Counted from the stretch's first letter, positions 22,285-33,529 are shown. The stretch is DNA of 64,000 bases from Amoeboaphelidium protococcarum (GCA_023515745.1 JALECJ010000258.1:1120501-1184500), one strand, 5' to 3'. The notes: generated from the letters alone by a model not told the origin. A program made the numbers and translations.

Positions 22285-23196
22285 TCATTCCCAGGTTGGC
22301 ATTGGGTATGGCTACACATGACCATCTTCAGGTTTCGTGTCATCTTTGCCATAGTCTTTCTTCTCCATGCCATAGTCTTTCTTGTCCTTTCCATAATCCT
22401 TCTTATCCTTTCCATAGTCTTTCTCATCCTTTCCATAATCCTTTTCATCCTTGCCATAGTCCTTCTTCTCATAGTCCTTCTTCTCATAGTCCTTCTTCTC
22501 ATAGTCCTTCTTCTCGTAGTCCTTGTTGTCAACCTTCAAATCTCTGACACCATACTCCTTTTTTTCGTGATCATATCCATAAGATGGTTCCTCGTACCCA
22601 TGATGAGGCTTTTCAACTTCATAGTCATGCTCCTTCTTCTTGTTCTCGTAGCCATAACCTTTCTTGTCACCAGAGCCATAATTCTCCTTCTTGTCGCCAT
22701 AGCCATAGTCCTTCTTCTCCTCATAGCCATAAGTAGGAACCTTGTATACGCCAGTCTTGTCGTCATACACGTACGTCTTTTCAGAGATAGATCTACTCTC
22801 GTAGCCATAAGAGACGCGAGGATACAGCTGGCAGATACCACGTAGTTTCAGCCCATAATCTTTGCGGACGTTGATGGAACCTTTGCCAAACTTGCTCATT
22901 GGAGTCAGAGCCAGTGGAGTCTCGCCATACTTTTACTCATAATCATCACCGTTCCAGGAGCGAATCCACACAGAATCCTTGCCCAATTTCTTGGACACAA
23001 ACTTGGACAGTGGATAAAAGTTCTCAGAAGTGACATCAATCAGAGAGTAGCCTTGGATCTTGCAGTACTTGGACGCGTCATGATACTTCAACTTTGGAGT
23101 CACCAGCACCTTGAAATTCTTGTGGTCATCTGCAGCCACCAAGTGGGAGGAGCACGCGATGATAGATCCAACAGTTGCCAAGATTGTAGTCTTCAT
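22285..23196 (-). CDS. Secreted lectin-like protein with Tyr/Lys/Gly-rich repeat tail, copy 2
   Basis: 303 aa paralogue of the gene at 16116-16919. Signal peptide and lectin-like domain differ by few residues (VGSII for VASVI, DHKNFK for DHKDFK, SVWIR for PVWIR). The tail is longer: four consecutive KKDYE units, then a series of KDYGKD(E/K) heptads. The frame passes a TAG near 22311 (Gln under the inferred code) and ends in the same PYPMPTWE before TGA at 22285, so reading TAG as stop would wrongly shorten it. Close identity in flanks implies recent duplication or ongoing gene conversion. Function as for copy 1. Confidence 0.8.
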
Positions 23197-23259
23197 TATT
23201 CGGTCACTTTCAGGAAGTATGATGATAGAGAAAGAGATAGACATGGGATTTATCGATCC

Positions 23260-23266
23260 TTTTATA
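23260..23266 (-). promoter_or_regulatory. TATA box of lectin-like gene, copy 2
   Basis: TATAAAA on the minus strand, same spacing to the ATG (23196) as in copy 1. Confidence 0.55.
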
Positions 23267-23300
23267 GTGGTAGAGGTAATATCACATCAGCATTTTCAGA

Positions 23301-23646
23301 GCAATTGATCAATCTGGATACAGATGATTCAAACAAGCCGGTTCTACACTTTTCCCGTAGTGATCCTCTTAGAGGCGCAGAATGCAAAACAGACCCGCTA
23401 AGCTGAGATTTAATGTTCAAGCTTATCAGTGTACATAACTCGGACAAACTGCTCGCAAGATAACCCATTTCTCTATCACTTGCATTAAGGATACAATCTA
23501 AGAGAAGAAACAAAAGCAGCTACACGTTCTTTTAAGAATTTATGAGTACCATCATGATAGAACTCCAAGAGACGTGCCACATTATGCATAACACACTTTA
23601 AATTTTGATTTATTAATGTACAGCCTTGAACATTTCATCCAGAAAA
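23301..23646. other. Spacer upstream of tRNA-Met
   Basis: No coding frame supported. Immediately outside the right repeat arm. Confidence 0.35.
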
Positions 23647-23718
23647 GCTTCCTTCGTCTAAGGGTTAGGACAGAAGTCTCATAATCTTCAAATCTGAGTT
23701 CGATTCTCAGAGGAAGCA
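23647..23718 (+). tRNA. tRNA-Met (CAT), elongator type
   Basis: 72-nt cloverleaf. Acceptor GCTTCCT pairs with AGGAAGC. The D arm is GTC-TAAGGGTTAG-GAC. The anticodon loop CTCATAA sits on a stem GAAG/CTTC with a T-T mismatch at its loop end. T arm CTGAG-TTCGATT-CTCAG, discriminator A. The CTCATAA loop is that of eukaryotic elongator tRNA-Met. A T5 run at 23720-23724 is a Pol III terminator. No intron. Confidence 0.9.
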
Positions 23719-23719
23719 C

Positions 23720-23724
23720 TTTTT
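23720..23724 (+). terminator. Pol III oligo-T terminator of tRNA-Met
   Basis: Five T residues one base after the discriminator region of the tRNA. Confidence 0.6.
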
Positions 23725-23862
23725 GTTATGCGTGCCTCTCCTTTATTGTGTCCATTTGCTCAACACGACTCTGCGAGATCGTTAGCATGATCCCTTTTTA
23801 CTCGTGAAAACAAAGCAAACGCGATTGTAAATTATTGCTACAGATATCAAATTACTACTAGA

Positions 23863-24958
23863 ATGGTCAAGAGGAAACCAGCAGGATTAGCGCGTACAGC
23901 AGTGGAGGAATAGAAAGTCAAGGCTAGTGAGCTAGAATAGGCTGTGGTCATACCTGGAAAGTCTGATGATGATTAGATAACCGTTGAAGATATCGCACAA
24001 CTTCTTAACACTGCCGCGCAGCATGAAAGTAATTTTTAATCGTGTCAAACATCGAATTCATTGATATTGATATTATGATAATGTAGGCGAAGGCAATTAG
24101 GAGCAGTAAGAGCTTTGCATCAGAGCTGCAGTGATTGAAAGTAGAAAGCTGTACGATGCTGATTCTGATAATAGCCAAGTGGTCTACGTATGTGCTAAAT
24201 CTCTATTTGCTTTCGCTCAGTATCTGCGTCACAACGAGGATCATGAAGAGCATGAGTAAAGTGAAGAGTATCTGATGCTTGTCTAGGATATTCTTGACGA
24301 CCTTGATGAAGAGAAGCGTGATTAGGATTATTACGTGCTGAAATGTTTGGCAGATTTCATGATTGATGATGGCGCCGGAGATGACACTATGACCCTTTTA
24401 ACGCATTTGGCTGATTTGCCTAATATCAAGGCGGATTAAAATTTGATTTCGCTTTGTGGCTTTGCTATCATTGTATTTGACTGCAGCTTTGAGTCTGATG
24501 GTATTGAATTGATTGCGAAAATTGTAGAGAAAGGACTTGAGGGCGCTGAGCCTGAGTTAAAGCCGTAGATGGAGTTGTTACGCGTTTAATCTCAGCTGGC
24601 TAAACTGCAATTGGTGGTCATGGCTGATGATGATGCGGAAGAAGAAGTCAGTATGCTATAATCCTTGTTAAAAACTTGGGAGGAAGTTTTCTCCAAGTAC
24701 CCATTGATTAAGTAAGAGATGCTGGCGACAAAGTTTGATATCTTGCTGGTAAAGTTGGAACTTTATGAGGATGAACTCGAGTCCATAGTTGAGGAAATCA
24801 AGCAAGTATATGATTAAATTGAAGATCCTAGCGAAGAATTGTAAGCTTCAATGGACGACATTTTGGAAGAATATGAGGGAGATTGGGGGTCCTCTGACTT
24901 TTCAGATGGCGACGAAGATGAAGAGGTTGAGGATGAGGATGAAGAAGATGAGGAATGA
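23863..24958 (+). CDS. Ett1/Nro1-like TPR-type acidic protein
   Basis: 345 aa in two exons; intron 24029-24086 (58 nt, GTAAT...TGTAG). N-terminus MVKRKPAGLARTAVEEQK recalls the KRxLGLGK start of fungal Ett1/Nro1. The body is helical (AKSLFAFAQYLRHNEDHEE, DYYVLKCLADFMIDD, LLKTWEEVFSKYP). It ends in a strongly acidic tail EDEDEEDEE. Ett1/Nro1 affects translation termination efficiency and, in S. pombe, inhibits the Ofd1 oxygenase; both are nuclear. The assignment rests on the N-terminus, size, fold and tail; sequence identity in the middle is not obvious. If correct it is a fungal-lineage marker. Confidence 0.45.
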
Positions 24959-25055
24959 TAAGTTGATAGTATTACGTAATGTAGTAAGTAAAGTGAGTTT
25001 AATTTTAGAATTTTCTGATATTAACATATAGTTAGTTCTTTTTGCTTTTAATGCA

Positions 25056-26975
25056 TCATTTTAAGTAGAAAGGACTAGAAGTGCGGACTTGATTCTACTT
25101 ATCGCTTAAACTTTACGAATGCTTATTATAGAGGAGCAGATTATCTTGCAGAGGAGATACATCTATCAAGCTTAAAAGTTACGCCTTGACAGAATCTTAA
25201 TTCAAAGTCTAAACTTGGTCATCCTCATCCTCAACGTTATCAACAGCAGCTTTTTACGCGTGATTCTCTTCTTCATCCATCTACGATAACTATGCTTTAA
25301 ATGAATCTTGAGCTATCATTTTGAGTAACGATTTCTCATAGTCCATTCCCTTAACACCTTTCAATTTTTACTCCACCTTCTTTACGCGGCTTTTACGTGT
25401 CTTCTCTTCCAACTTTAGACTTTAGGACGTGAGAGAGAAAATCAATAGCTAAGCATAACTTTTATACAACTCGATGGAATCTGCTTAATTAATTGATATG
25501 GAAACAAGTCGATCAAAGTCATTATAGACGTCGAGGTACTTGATACAAACAGCAATCATCATCACTATCCAATTAGACGATATAAGCCTGGTTGAAGATA
25601 GATTAGAGCACAAAGAGATCCAGACCATCTATAAAACTTCAATCTGATCCCCAAGGCTCTTGCACTGATTAACATAACCAATAATAAAATGATATAAAGA
25701 GTCTACGTCCGTAGAGATATCCTCACCATCTAATTATAGACTATAATCAATCAACTAACGAAGAACATTGCAGAACCATGACGCGTCAGTAACTAGAGCA
25801 TATTCATTAAAGGATAATGTTTAAATTATTTATTTAACCACGACAGCATTTGCATTCTACAGCATTCTATCAACAACTGTCTAAACATTGTCAACATCTA
25901 TTAATCGAGATATCAACTGGTAAGCCAAAGTTTAGACTTATATATCTGGCAATTACGCGCAAGTCATAATCTACTGTTTACATTCATTGAGAACGCTCAC
26001 ATCCACTGCACTCAACTATATCAACAATCTAAGCCCAGCCAGGTACAAATTAACATCATGCACCCGAAAGAATATCAAACACTTTTAAACAATTTCACGC
26101 CTGTTATCAGCCCCCAACTCATCATCTCTCGAGAGAACGGCAACACATTCATAGATTACAGAAGGAGCAGGAGTAAATTACAGAATCTTTGATAATGGTC
26201 CGCGTAATCGGGAGTACAATCTTAGTTCCGCAGACGCAAGTTATCCAAGTATTCTAATAATCTTGATTAGGAGCCAATTGTTCTTTATAGTGATCAGAAG
26301 CTTGAATAGAGCAGGTGCCAGAACAAGTAGTTCTGATCCCAGAGCTTTATTCAATACAAGATCACCCAGCAAAGTTACTACAGAGTTTATCACTTGCTAA
26401 TCCTAATCGCTTTTAAGTATGTTCACCATCAATTCAACAATCTATTTGTCCAACCCACATGCTCTAACGATTGCATGCAGCGATAGTATTGCTTTACTCA
26501 AAACTTTAGGGTCTTATTGCCTCTGTGCCTTTACTATCAATCGAACCACATCAGATCGGTAATGAGATACAGATTCTCTATTCGCCACCTGAGATATATA
26601 TTCTAATGCCATGCAAACTTCTACGCTGTATGGAGACGCCAAATCTTTGCGCACCTGATTAATCAGTAACGACTGGCATGAACTATCAGAAGAGACCATC
26701 ATTGATGCAAGCATGTAGCCATCGCGCTTATACTCTACATCCTTACTCTAAGACATCAGCTCCATAATCACCATATCAACTAAACCGGGAATATCTACCT
26801 GGTACCCCAGCATAGTGACATAACACAGCTTTTATGCCGCACAGTGCTTCTCATCAATATCAGAACTTTGCAACTCCGATCGAATCTCTTTCAGATTAAG
26901 TGCAATACATCGCTCCAGTACAGCTTAAGATTTACACAACCTCATCTACTTTATAAAATCTACCAAATTTTTCAT
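25056..26975 (-). CDS. APL5: AP-3 adaptor complex subunit delta (short form)
   Basis: Intronless, 639 aa. AP-3 sorts cargo from Golgi/endosomes to vacuole or lysosome. N-terminal adaptin trunk: KSQAVLERCIALNLKEIRSELQ, then KHCAAQKLCYVTMLGYQVD in the usual position of the delta motif, NQVRKDLASP and YECVAVLSR with HEAT-like helices. Then NNWLLIKIIRILGQLA, shared with AP-3 delta. After about residue 520 there is a charged Lys/Glu segment and a short tail. Delta subunits elsewhere are 900 or more residues, so the hinge and ear are largely missing. The frame runs 640 codons with no TGA, using many TTA/CTA (minus-strand TAA/TAG) as Gln. Confidence 0.85.
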
Positions 26976-27195
26976 GTTACAGTCACTCTATTCTATTTTG
27001 ATTTTTTCGATTACTAAATGATTTTACTTCAATTATAAAGAGAGAAACCACTGGAGATTTCGTTTATTCGAGTAGTTCCTTTAACGATCATTTTCTCTTC
27101 ATTCTCTCGTATAGTGATAGACTTTATATTAACGATCTTTTAATACTTTGGAAATTCAAAATATAAATAGTAAAGATTGTAAAAGTAGAGTAGTA

Positions 27196-27551
27196 ATGAT
27201 CTAGTAATTGAAGCACTTGTGGACTTATTCATGGACGCAGAAGCCAGCATGGAGTTACTCTGTCGTGGTCGGCCTCACTGGTAAAGTTATTCAATATATA
27301 TGCTAGAAATGGAACTTATTGCAATAATGTATTATGAATAAGTAAATAAGTATGTAGGTCCACTGATTGTGTTAATCTACCCGTAAATGCGACACGCTGC
27401 TGGATACAAGCCTCTTAATGACGTTCCCAGGACTTATCCATGTAATAACTTACTTAGATTTTTAGTTGCAACTCTTTGATTAATTCATTTCATATTAAAT
27501 ATTGTAGATCCAGATGGGGAAAGAAAAGCAATTAGTGGATATGAAGATTGA
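27196..27551 (+). CDS. NADH:ubiquinone oxidoreductase 9.5 kDa subunit (NDUFA3-like)
   Basis: 70 aa in three exons; introns 27281-27357 and 27442-27507. The spliced protein has one TM segment, KPAWSYSVVVGLTGPLIVLIYP, then a loop and TYPYPDGERKAISGYED. It matches the fungal 9.5 kDa subunit pattern (KPA...SIVIGLTGP...TYPVPxGPRKxLxGYDD). Accessory subunit of the proton-pumping membrane arm of complex I. Both junctions are phase-consistent (ACT G|GT CCA and T|AT) and rebuild the conserved motifs exactly, so the splice model is strong despite the small size. Two UAR codons follow the start (MIQQLKHLW). Confidence 0.85.
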
Positions 27552-27888
27552 GTATAAAGTTATAACTTATTATAATACAATACTAATGTAACTATTACTT
27601 TATGAGTGCATAAGTGCATTGTATTCACTGTGATCTCTCCTCCAGAACGCGTCGTCTCTGTCTCTTCCTTCAGTTGATTCAACAATAGTTTTTCTCAGTC
27701 AGTTTAGTCAGTCAGTCGATCTTTCTCTATCAGTTTCTTGTTTTCACCTTCATTCTCGTCTTATAGTTCCACCATTAAACAACCACATCTAACATCCACT
27801 GATTCAAGGTTCTTACCTGGTATACTTTTGCTTAAATTATTGAGTTTTATCATTGAATATTTAAATTGTAATCAGGTCTTTGTGGAAA
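27552..27888. other. Spacer upstream of MAPKK
   Basis: 337 bp. Contains ACGCGTCG near 27646 and a CT/TC-rich stretch (27650-27760) likely in the promoter or leader of the kinase gene. No gene seen. Confidence 0.35.
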
Positions 27889-29040
27889 ATGCCGAAACCG
27901 TAGCTTACTCTATCTGCTCTGTCCTAGTCACAATAATAACAATAATAATAATAGATGTAATAGTAGGAGTAGTACAATACAACGCCTGTAAGTAATGCAG
28001 CTGGAGAAGTGTAGAGTATAGTGCAAGTTCCATCGCTGGTTAATAGAGCGCTGAATTACAACAAGTTTATAGATCCAGCTGGGAATCTTATTTTTAATGG
28101 CAAGACGCTTATCAATTCGCAAGGTGTGGAATTTTAATCGAATGGCTCTATGGCATCAAAGTACAAGATTAACCTTCGTGAGCTGGTGGTACAACAAGAA
28201 ATTGGCAAAGGATAGTATGGGGTGGTGAGCAAGGTATTGCACGTTCCCTCAAATGTAACGATGGCCATGAAGTAGATCAGATTAGAGATTTCAGATGTTG
28301 GATTCAGGTAGATTCAGATGGAATTGGATGTATTGCACAGAGCTCGGTCAGAGTATATAGTCGACTTTTATGGGGCATTCTTTGCCGAAGGATCGGTATT
28401 CTTATGCATTGAGTACATGGATGTAGGATCTCTGGATAGATTGTATGGTAATGGTATTGAAGAGCCAGTGTTGAGTTTAATAACTTAGAGGATTATTAAG
28501 GGATTGCAGTTTTTGAAGAATGAGCTGAATGTTATACACCGCGATGTGAAGCCTACAAATGTTCTAATGAACTCGCGCGGTCAGGTGAAGCTGTGCGATT
28601 TTGGTGTTAGTGGTCAGTTGATACAGTCCATGGCCAAGACTCACATAGGCAGTCAGAGCTATATGGCCCCGGAGCGGATTGCCGGTATAGATCCACAGGC
28701 ACCGTACTCTGTGGCATCTGATGTCTGGTCACTCGGGATGACAGTGTGGGAGTGTGCAAATGGGTATTATCCATTCTCACCTAAACTGTATGATTCGGTA
28801 TTTGCTCAACTCAGCGCCATTGTCAATGAACGGCCACCCCCACTTGATTCCTCTAAATTCTCTCCCCAATGTCAGGACTTTCTCGACAGATGTCTAGATC
28901 GGAATCCATAGAAAAGGCCAAGTTATATGGAATTGTTACAGCATCCTTTTATCACTCAGTAGGCATAATGTTCAGATCAAGATGGTAACGCAGAGATTCT
29001 AAAATGGCTCCAGTCTATTACTCCTATTCAGAAATTATGA
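27889..29040 (+). CDS. PBS2: MAP kinase kinase, Pbs2/MKK3-6 type
   Basis: 383 aa, intronless. Dual-specificity kinase that activates a p38/Hog1-type MAPK. Kinase domain from about residue 95: GKGQYGVVSKV P-loop, AMKQIRLE lysine, HRDVKPTNVLMN (about residue 216), DFG (about 235). The activation segment SGQLIQSMAKTHIGSQSYMAPERI matches Pbs2 (SLAKTNIGCQSYMAPERI) better than Ste7 or Mkk1. APE, DVWSLGM and the C-lobe are complete. The N-terminus is a poly-Q run encoded mainly by TAA and TAG; the ATG at 27889 is chosen because it begins this uninterrupted frame, but the downstream ATG near 27955 is possible. Unlike yeast Pbs2 it lacks the long N-terminal scaffold. Confidence 0.88.
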
Positions 29041-29335
29041 ACTCTATCCAATGAAATTGTGAATATTCTTTACTGAGTATTGAAACGCGCATTTATCTTT
29101 ATATTAATCAAGTTGAAATAATCAAGTAGGCTGGAAAATATCAGGTTTCGCTCCTTATAGTCTTACTTAATGGAGCTCCCTGTCTGTCGGACGCGCCTTT
29201 GTGGTTTTGTTCTTTCCCGATCGCCGCCTCTCCATTTCAACGACCGTTCTTAGCAATTCTACTAAACTTCATCAGTTCCATCGCTTTCTAATCCCTATTG
29301 TTACTACTAACACTGTAAAAACATCGCGTTGAGCA
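29041..29335. promoter_or_regulatory. Promoter region of CCT2
   Basis: 295 bp between same-direction genes; pyrimidine-rich stretches (CTTCATCAGTTCC, TTCTTTCCCG) common in front of housekeeping genes. No element identified with certainty. Confidence 0.3.
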
Positions 29336-30984
29336 ATGGTAAGTCAAAATTTTATATAAATTATGTTAGAGCAATGCATTCAACGATTATTAAATCAAGC
29401 GTGTAGAGTTTAGCACCTGTGCAAGTTTTTGCTGATGGAGCCGGTGAGGAGAAGGCTGAGAATGCGCGTCTAGCCATGTTTGTGGGCGCCATTGCAGTTG
29501 GTGATTTGGTGAAGAGCACGCTCGGTCCTAAGGGTATGGACAAGATTATTTAATCTAGCAAGGGAGAGATTATGGTTACCAATGATGGTGCAACAATCTT
29601 GAAGTCTATTTATCTTGACAATGCAGCAGCGAAAGTACTAGTCAACATCTCCAAAGTGCAGGACGATGAAGTGGGTGATGGTACAACCAGTGTCACTGTT
29701 CTGGCATCTGAGCTGTTGAAAGAAGCTGAAAAGTTGATTAATCAGCGCGTTCATCCTCAAGTTATTGTGGAAGGTTACAGACTGGCTAGTTCTGCTGCAT
29801 TCCAGGCATTGTAGAGCTCTGCTGTTGACAACTCAAAGAATCCGGACGCGTTCAGGACCGATTTGATGAACATTGCCAGAACCACGCTGAGTTCTAAAGT
29901 ACTGTCTCAGGATAAGGAGTTTTTTGCTAAACTTGCTGTTGATGCAGTGCTACGCTTGAAGGGATCCACCAGCTTGGAGCATATTCAGATCATAAAGAAG
30001 GTCGGTGGAAGATTGTCTGACTCGTTCCTGGATGAGGGCTTCATTCTGAATAAGAAGATATCCACCAACTCTCCAAAGATGATCAAGAATGCCAAAATCT
30101 TGGTGGCCAACACCCCTATGGACACTGATAAGATCAAGATCTTTGGTGCTCGTGTCAAGGTGGATTCCACTGCCAAGCTGGCAGATTTGGAGCGTGCTGA
30201 ACGTGACAAGATGAAGGAGAAGGTGGAGAGAATCAAGAAGCATGGTATCAATTGTTTTGTCAATAGGCAGTTGATCTATAATTATCCTGAGCAGTTATTA
30301 GCAGATGCTGGTATAATGGCTATTGAACACGCCGATTTCGATGGAGTCGAGAGATTGGCTCTAGTGAGCGGTGGTGAGATTACATCTACATTTGATCATC
30401 CGGAGTTGGTCAAGCTGGGAGAATGTGCTCTCATTGAAGAAGTTATGGTTGGCGAGGAGAAGATGATCAAGTTCTCTGGTGTCAAGGCTGGTGAGGCATG
30501 TACTGTGGTGTTGCGCGGAGCCACTAATCAGTTACTTGATGAAGCAGAACGCTCCCTACATGATGCTCTGTGTGTCCTTTCGTAGACTGTGAAGGAAACT
30601 GCAACCGTTCTGGGTGGTGGATGTTCAGAGATGCTCATGTCCAAGGCTGTGGATGAACTGGCTGCCAAGACTCCGGGTAAGAAGGCACTGGCTGTTGAAG
30701 CCTTCTCTCGTGCACTGCGTCAATTGCCTACTATCCTGGCTGATAATGCTGGATACGATAGTAGTGACTTGGTGTCTTAGCTTCGTGCGGCTCACTATGA
30801 TGGTAAGAGCACGACCGGGTTGGATTTGTACAATGCCAAGGTTGCTGATATGCGCGAGATTGGAGTGACTGAAAGCTTCAAACTAAAAAGACAGGTGTTG
30901 CTGAGTGCTAGTGAGGCTGCTGAAATGATCCTTCGCGTGGATGATATCATCCGTGCTGCTCCTCGTCAAAGAACTAGAGAGTGA
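29336..30984 (+). CDS. CCT2: T-complex chaperonin subunit beta
   Basis: Cytosolic chaperonin ring subunit folding actin and tubulin. 526 aa, family length. Exon 1 is only the ATG; intron 29339-29406 (68 nt, GTAAGT...GTGTAG) follows directly. Group II signatures: [43 protein letters not shown] (ATP Asp), and GGGCSEML. Beta-specific features: [22 protein letters not shown] and C-terminal [15 protein letters not shown] occurs in DKIIQSSKG and TAG in FQALQSS and LSQTVKE, all at positions where homologues accept Gln or a polar residue. One of the clearest proofs of the code. Confidence 0.98.
29339..29406 (+). other. Intron directly after the start codon of CCT2
   Basis: 68-nt GT-AG intron beginning GTAAGT and ending GTGTAG, splitting ATG from the next codon AGT. 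Same arrangement as in eL39. Confidence 0.9.
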
Positions 30985-31243
30985 TTATTATTATTGTTCT
31001 CAAAATTGTCACTATACTAAGTATTCATAATTTGTTTTATATCGTTGTCTTTACCTCATAGTCTAATTTTACTCCAAATGTTTGAAGCAGATGAACAAAA
31101 ATGGTGGTTGGAGGTAGCGCTCTTCGCTTCAATGTAAAAGTGGATTAAAGACTTAGTCGGAGCTTATCAATCATATAGAAGAACAAAAACAAAAGACGGC
31201 ACAAAAACTCTAGAAATATATTTCATATTGGTTCCTATAAGAA

Positions 31244-32506
31244 TCACTTCACATTGAGCAGCTTAACTTCAAACACCAGATCAGAGTTTGGTGGAATATC
31301 TCTGCCAGCACCCTTCTTACCGTAAGCCAACTTGGATGGAATCTCCAACTTTCTCTAGCCACCAACCTTCATGCCCACAATACCTTGATCCCATCCTTGG
31401 ATCACCTCACCGCGACCGAGTACAAAAGAGAACGGCTTGCCAGAAGTGTTGGCGTCAAACTGCTTACCAGCCTTGGTAGGATGATTAGGTGCAAACTTCC
31501 CGATATAACGCATCTGAACGCGCTTGCCAGCCTTTGCCACCTCACCATTACCAACCTTCTGATCGACTACAACGAGGCCACCTGGAAGAGTCTAACGCTG
31601 CGGCTACTACTACTTCTATTCAGACTTTTACTTCTTTGCCTCTTGAGGAGATGATGCAGCAGAGGACTGAGCAGGAGATGCAGCTTCCTCATTCTGACGC
31701 TTCTTGTTCTACTATTTAGCAGCAGGTGCCTCCTTCTTTGCCTCCGACTGCTTCTTCTCTACAGCAGGCGCAGGAGAAGATTTAGCTGATTCTGCCTTGA
31801 CAGAATTCTTATCAGCAGCTGCAGCAGCAGGCTTCTTAGACTCAACCTTTACCACCTTGTCTTTAGCTGCCTTAGGCTCTTCCTTCACTTCAACAATCTT
31901 TGGCTTGACGATACCGCTCTCAAGCTCATCTTCAGACTCGCTCATATCGTCCAAATCGCTACCTTCCAGCAGTTCATCATCATCATCATCCTCGGACAAA
32001 TCAGATCCATTGCGGACCATGGACATGTACTTTTCAATATCTTCATCGTCAACGACATCGGAATCAATCTCCTCATCAGAGATATCCTCATCACCGTACA
32101 GCTCTGCCTCTTCGTCATACTCCTCTTGATCGCCATACTCTTCATCATCGGAATACTGATCCTCTTCAGGAATATAATTACCAGACAAGCACAGAGTGTA
32201 TCCGCCAGCAGGAACCATGAATGTCACGTCTTCGCCAGATCCAAACGCCAACTCCAGCGATACTTGATCCTTCTACTCGGTCAGATTGCAAACGGTCATG
32301 AACTCGGAAGTGTGCTCGGTATCATTCTCCAGATCCTCAAAAGACGGCGAGGTCTTCACCTTCAACACGGTGCGGACATTCTTACCAGTAGGCTTTGTCT
32401 TGGACGCGTCAAAATCAATGCACACATTAGTGAGGCGGAAGGTGTGCTCCACCGTCTACGAGTATTCTTTACCTGGCTCAACTCTCAAACTCCAAAACAG
32501 AGACAT
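31244..32506 (-). CDS. Nuclear FKBP-type prolyl isomerase with nucleoplasmin-like domain (Fpr3/Fpr4/FKBP39 class)
   Basis: Intronless, 420 aa. N-terminal nucleoplasmin-like domain ([16 protein letters not shown] through [11 protein letters not shown]). Then long acidic runs ([34 protein letters not shown]), a Lys/Ala/Glu linker with [10 protein letters not shown] and basic KKQK motifs. C-terminal FKBP domain: [63 protein letters not shown]. Histone chaperone and proline isomerase in nucleolus and chromatin. Catalytic-pocket residues (Tyr, Phe, Trp of GWD) are conserved. The order matches yeast Fpr4. Divergent with eL39. Confidence 0.94.
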
Positions 32507-32877
32507 TATATTACTTGTATGATATTACTTAGAATTAGTGCTACTTACTGTAAATAGTATATCAAAAGAAGAAAAGATTATGATAAATAACGCGAAAAGT
32601 GTAAAAATCGCCCCTTGTACTTTTGATCTCTTTTCACTAGTACTCTCTTTCGCGCCTTCGTCGTCTCTGGTAAGTCCGCTCTCCTTAGCTTACGCGTTCA
32701 TTTACACGACACGACTCGACACGGCCAAAGATCGAGACAACACACATTTTCTCTAACCGAAGCCTTAGCGAAATCTTTTCGTACCGTGTTACGTCCGAGT
32801 CAAGTTTATTAGTCACTCAGATTTGATTTTATTAGTACTAGAGACGTTAATATTGAAAGAATATATATAAATTCAAA
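32507..32877. promoter_or_regulatory. Divergent promoter between nuclear FKBP and eL39
   Basis: 371 bp. Contains a CT-rich block with TTTCGCGCC and ACGCGTTCATT at about 32650-32700 and TATATATAA immediately before the eL39 ATG (about 32862-32870). A cell-cycle or ribosome-biogenesis motif role for ACGCG is inference. Confidence 0.35.
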
Positions 32878-33105
<228 letters not shown>

Positions 33106-33529
33106 TTGTTGAAAATATTATACTATTATAATAAATTTGAGCGAATATATACTTGGTGTTTATTTGCATATAATGGATGTTTTTATCCTTCGAGTACTAT
33201 CTAATATGGAGAATTAATCTGAGTGCAACTTGATTAATCGCGTCTTATGTCGATATTTTACGCCCATTGGACATTCAATTCGTTCCAGAGTTCAATTATC
33301 GTCCTTCTGCATCATTTGCTCTACTTTGATCAAGTGGTCCACCTACCTCATTCGCTTTAATAATCTTGCCTTTCTCGTGTAGATCGCCTCGTTTTCGTTC
33401 TTTCGCATTTAGCTGAGCTTTGTTCTTTGCCAAGGTTGTCTCACACTTTTAATCTTGATTTTCATTTGGTCACATTAAGCAAATTATTATATTCCTCTAC
33501 TTTACATAGTCACTATATATATATAGAGT
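33106..33529. other. Spacer between eL39 and TBC gene
   Basis: 424 bp. On the minus strand a Lys-rich frame at about 33290-33440 (AKNKAQLNAKERKRGDLHEKGK) is open but has no ATG or clear splice, and I do not recognise it. A TATATATATA run at 33515-33525 precedes the TBC gene. Confidence 0.3.

Larger units (their letters stand above)
22098..23300 (-). repeat. Right arm of the large inverted duplication
   Basis: Reverse complement of 16010-17112 with differences concentrated in the repeat tail of the encoded gene. Shared sequence includes the TATA box, leader, and 3' flank to about 22098, where similarity stops abruptly. Confidence 0.85.

Noticed and set aside
22318-22845. Rightward hydrophobic open frame antisense to lectin-like copy 2
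   Set aside because: It is the complement of the KKDYGK repeat (giving Leu/Ile/Phe repeats). No independent coding evidence.
16010-23300. Transposable element or composite transposon bounded by inverted repeats
   Set aside because: No transposase, target-site duplication or terminal repeat signature was seen; the arms carry host-type genes and promoter/3' flanks.
31704-32129. Ser-rich rightward frame antisense to the nuclear FKBP gene
   Set aside because: Complement of acidic Glu/Asp repeats; shadow of the FKBP coding strand.
33290-33440. Lys-rich minus-strand open frame (AKNKAQLNAKERKRGDLHEKGK)
   Set aside because: No ATG, no splice site giving one, two competing frames open. Could be real but not supportable.
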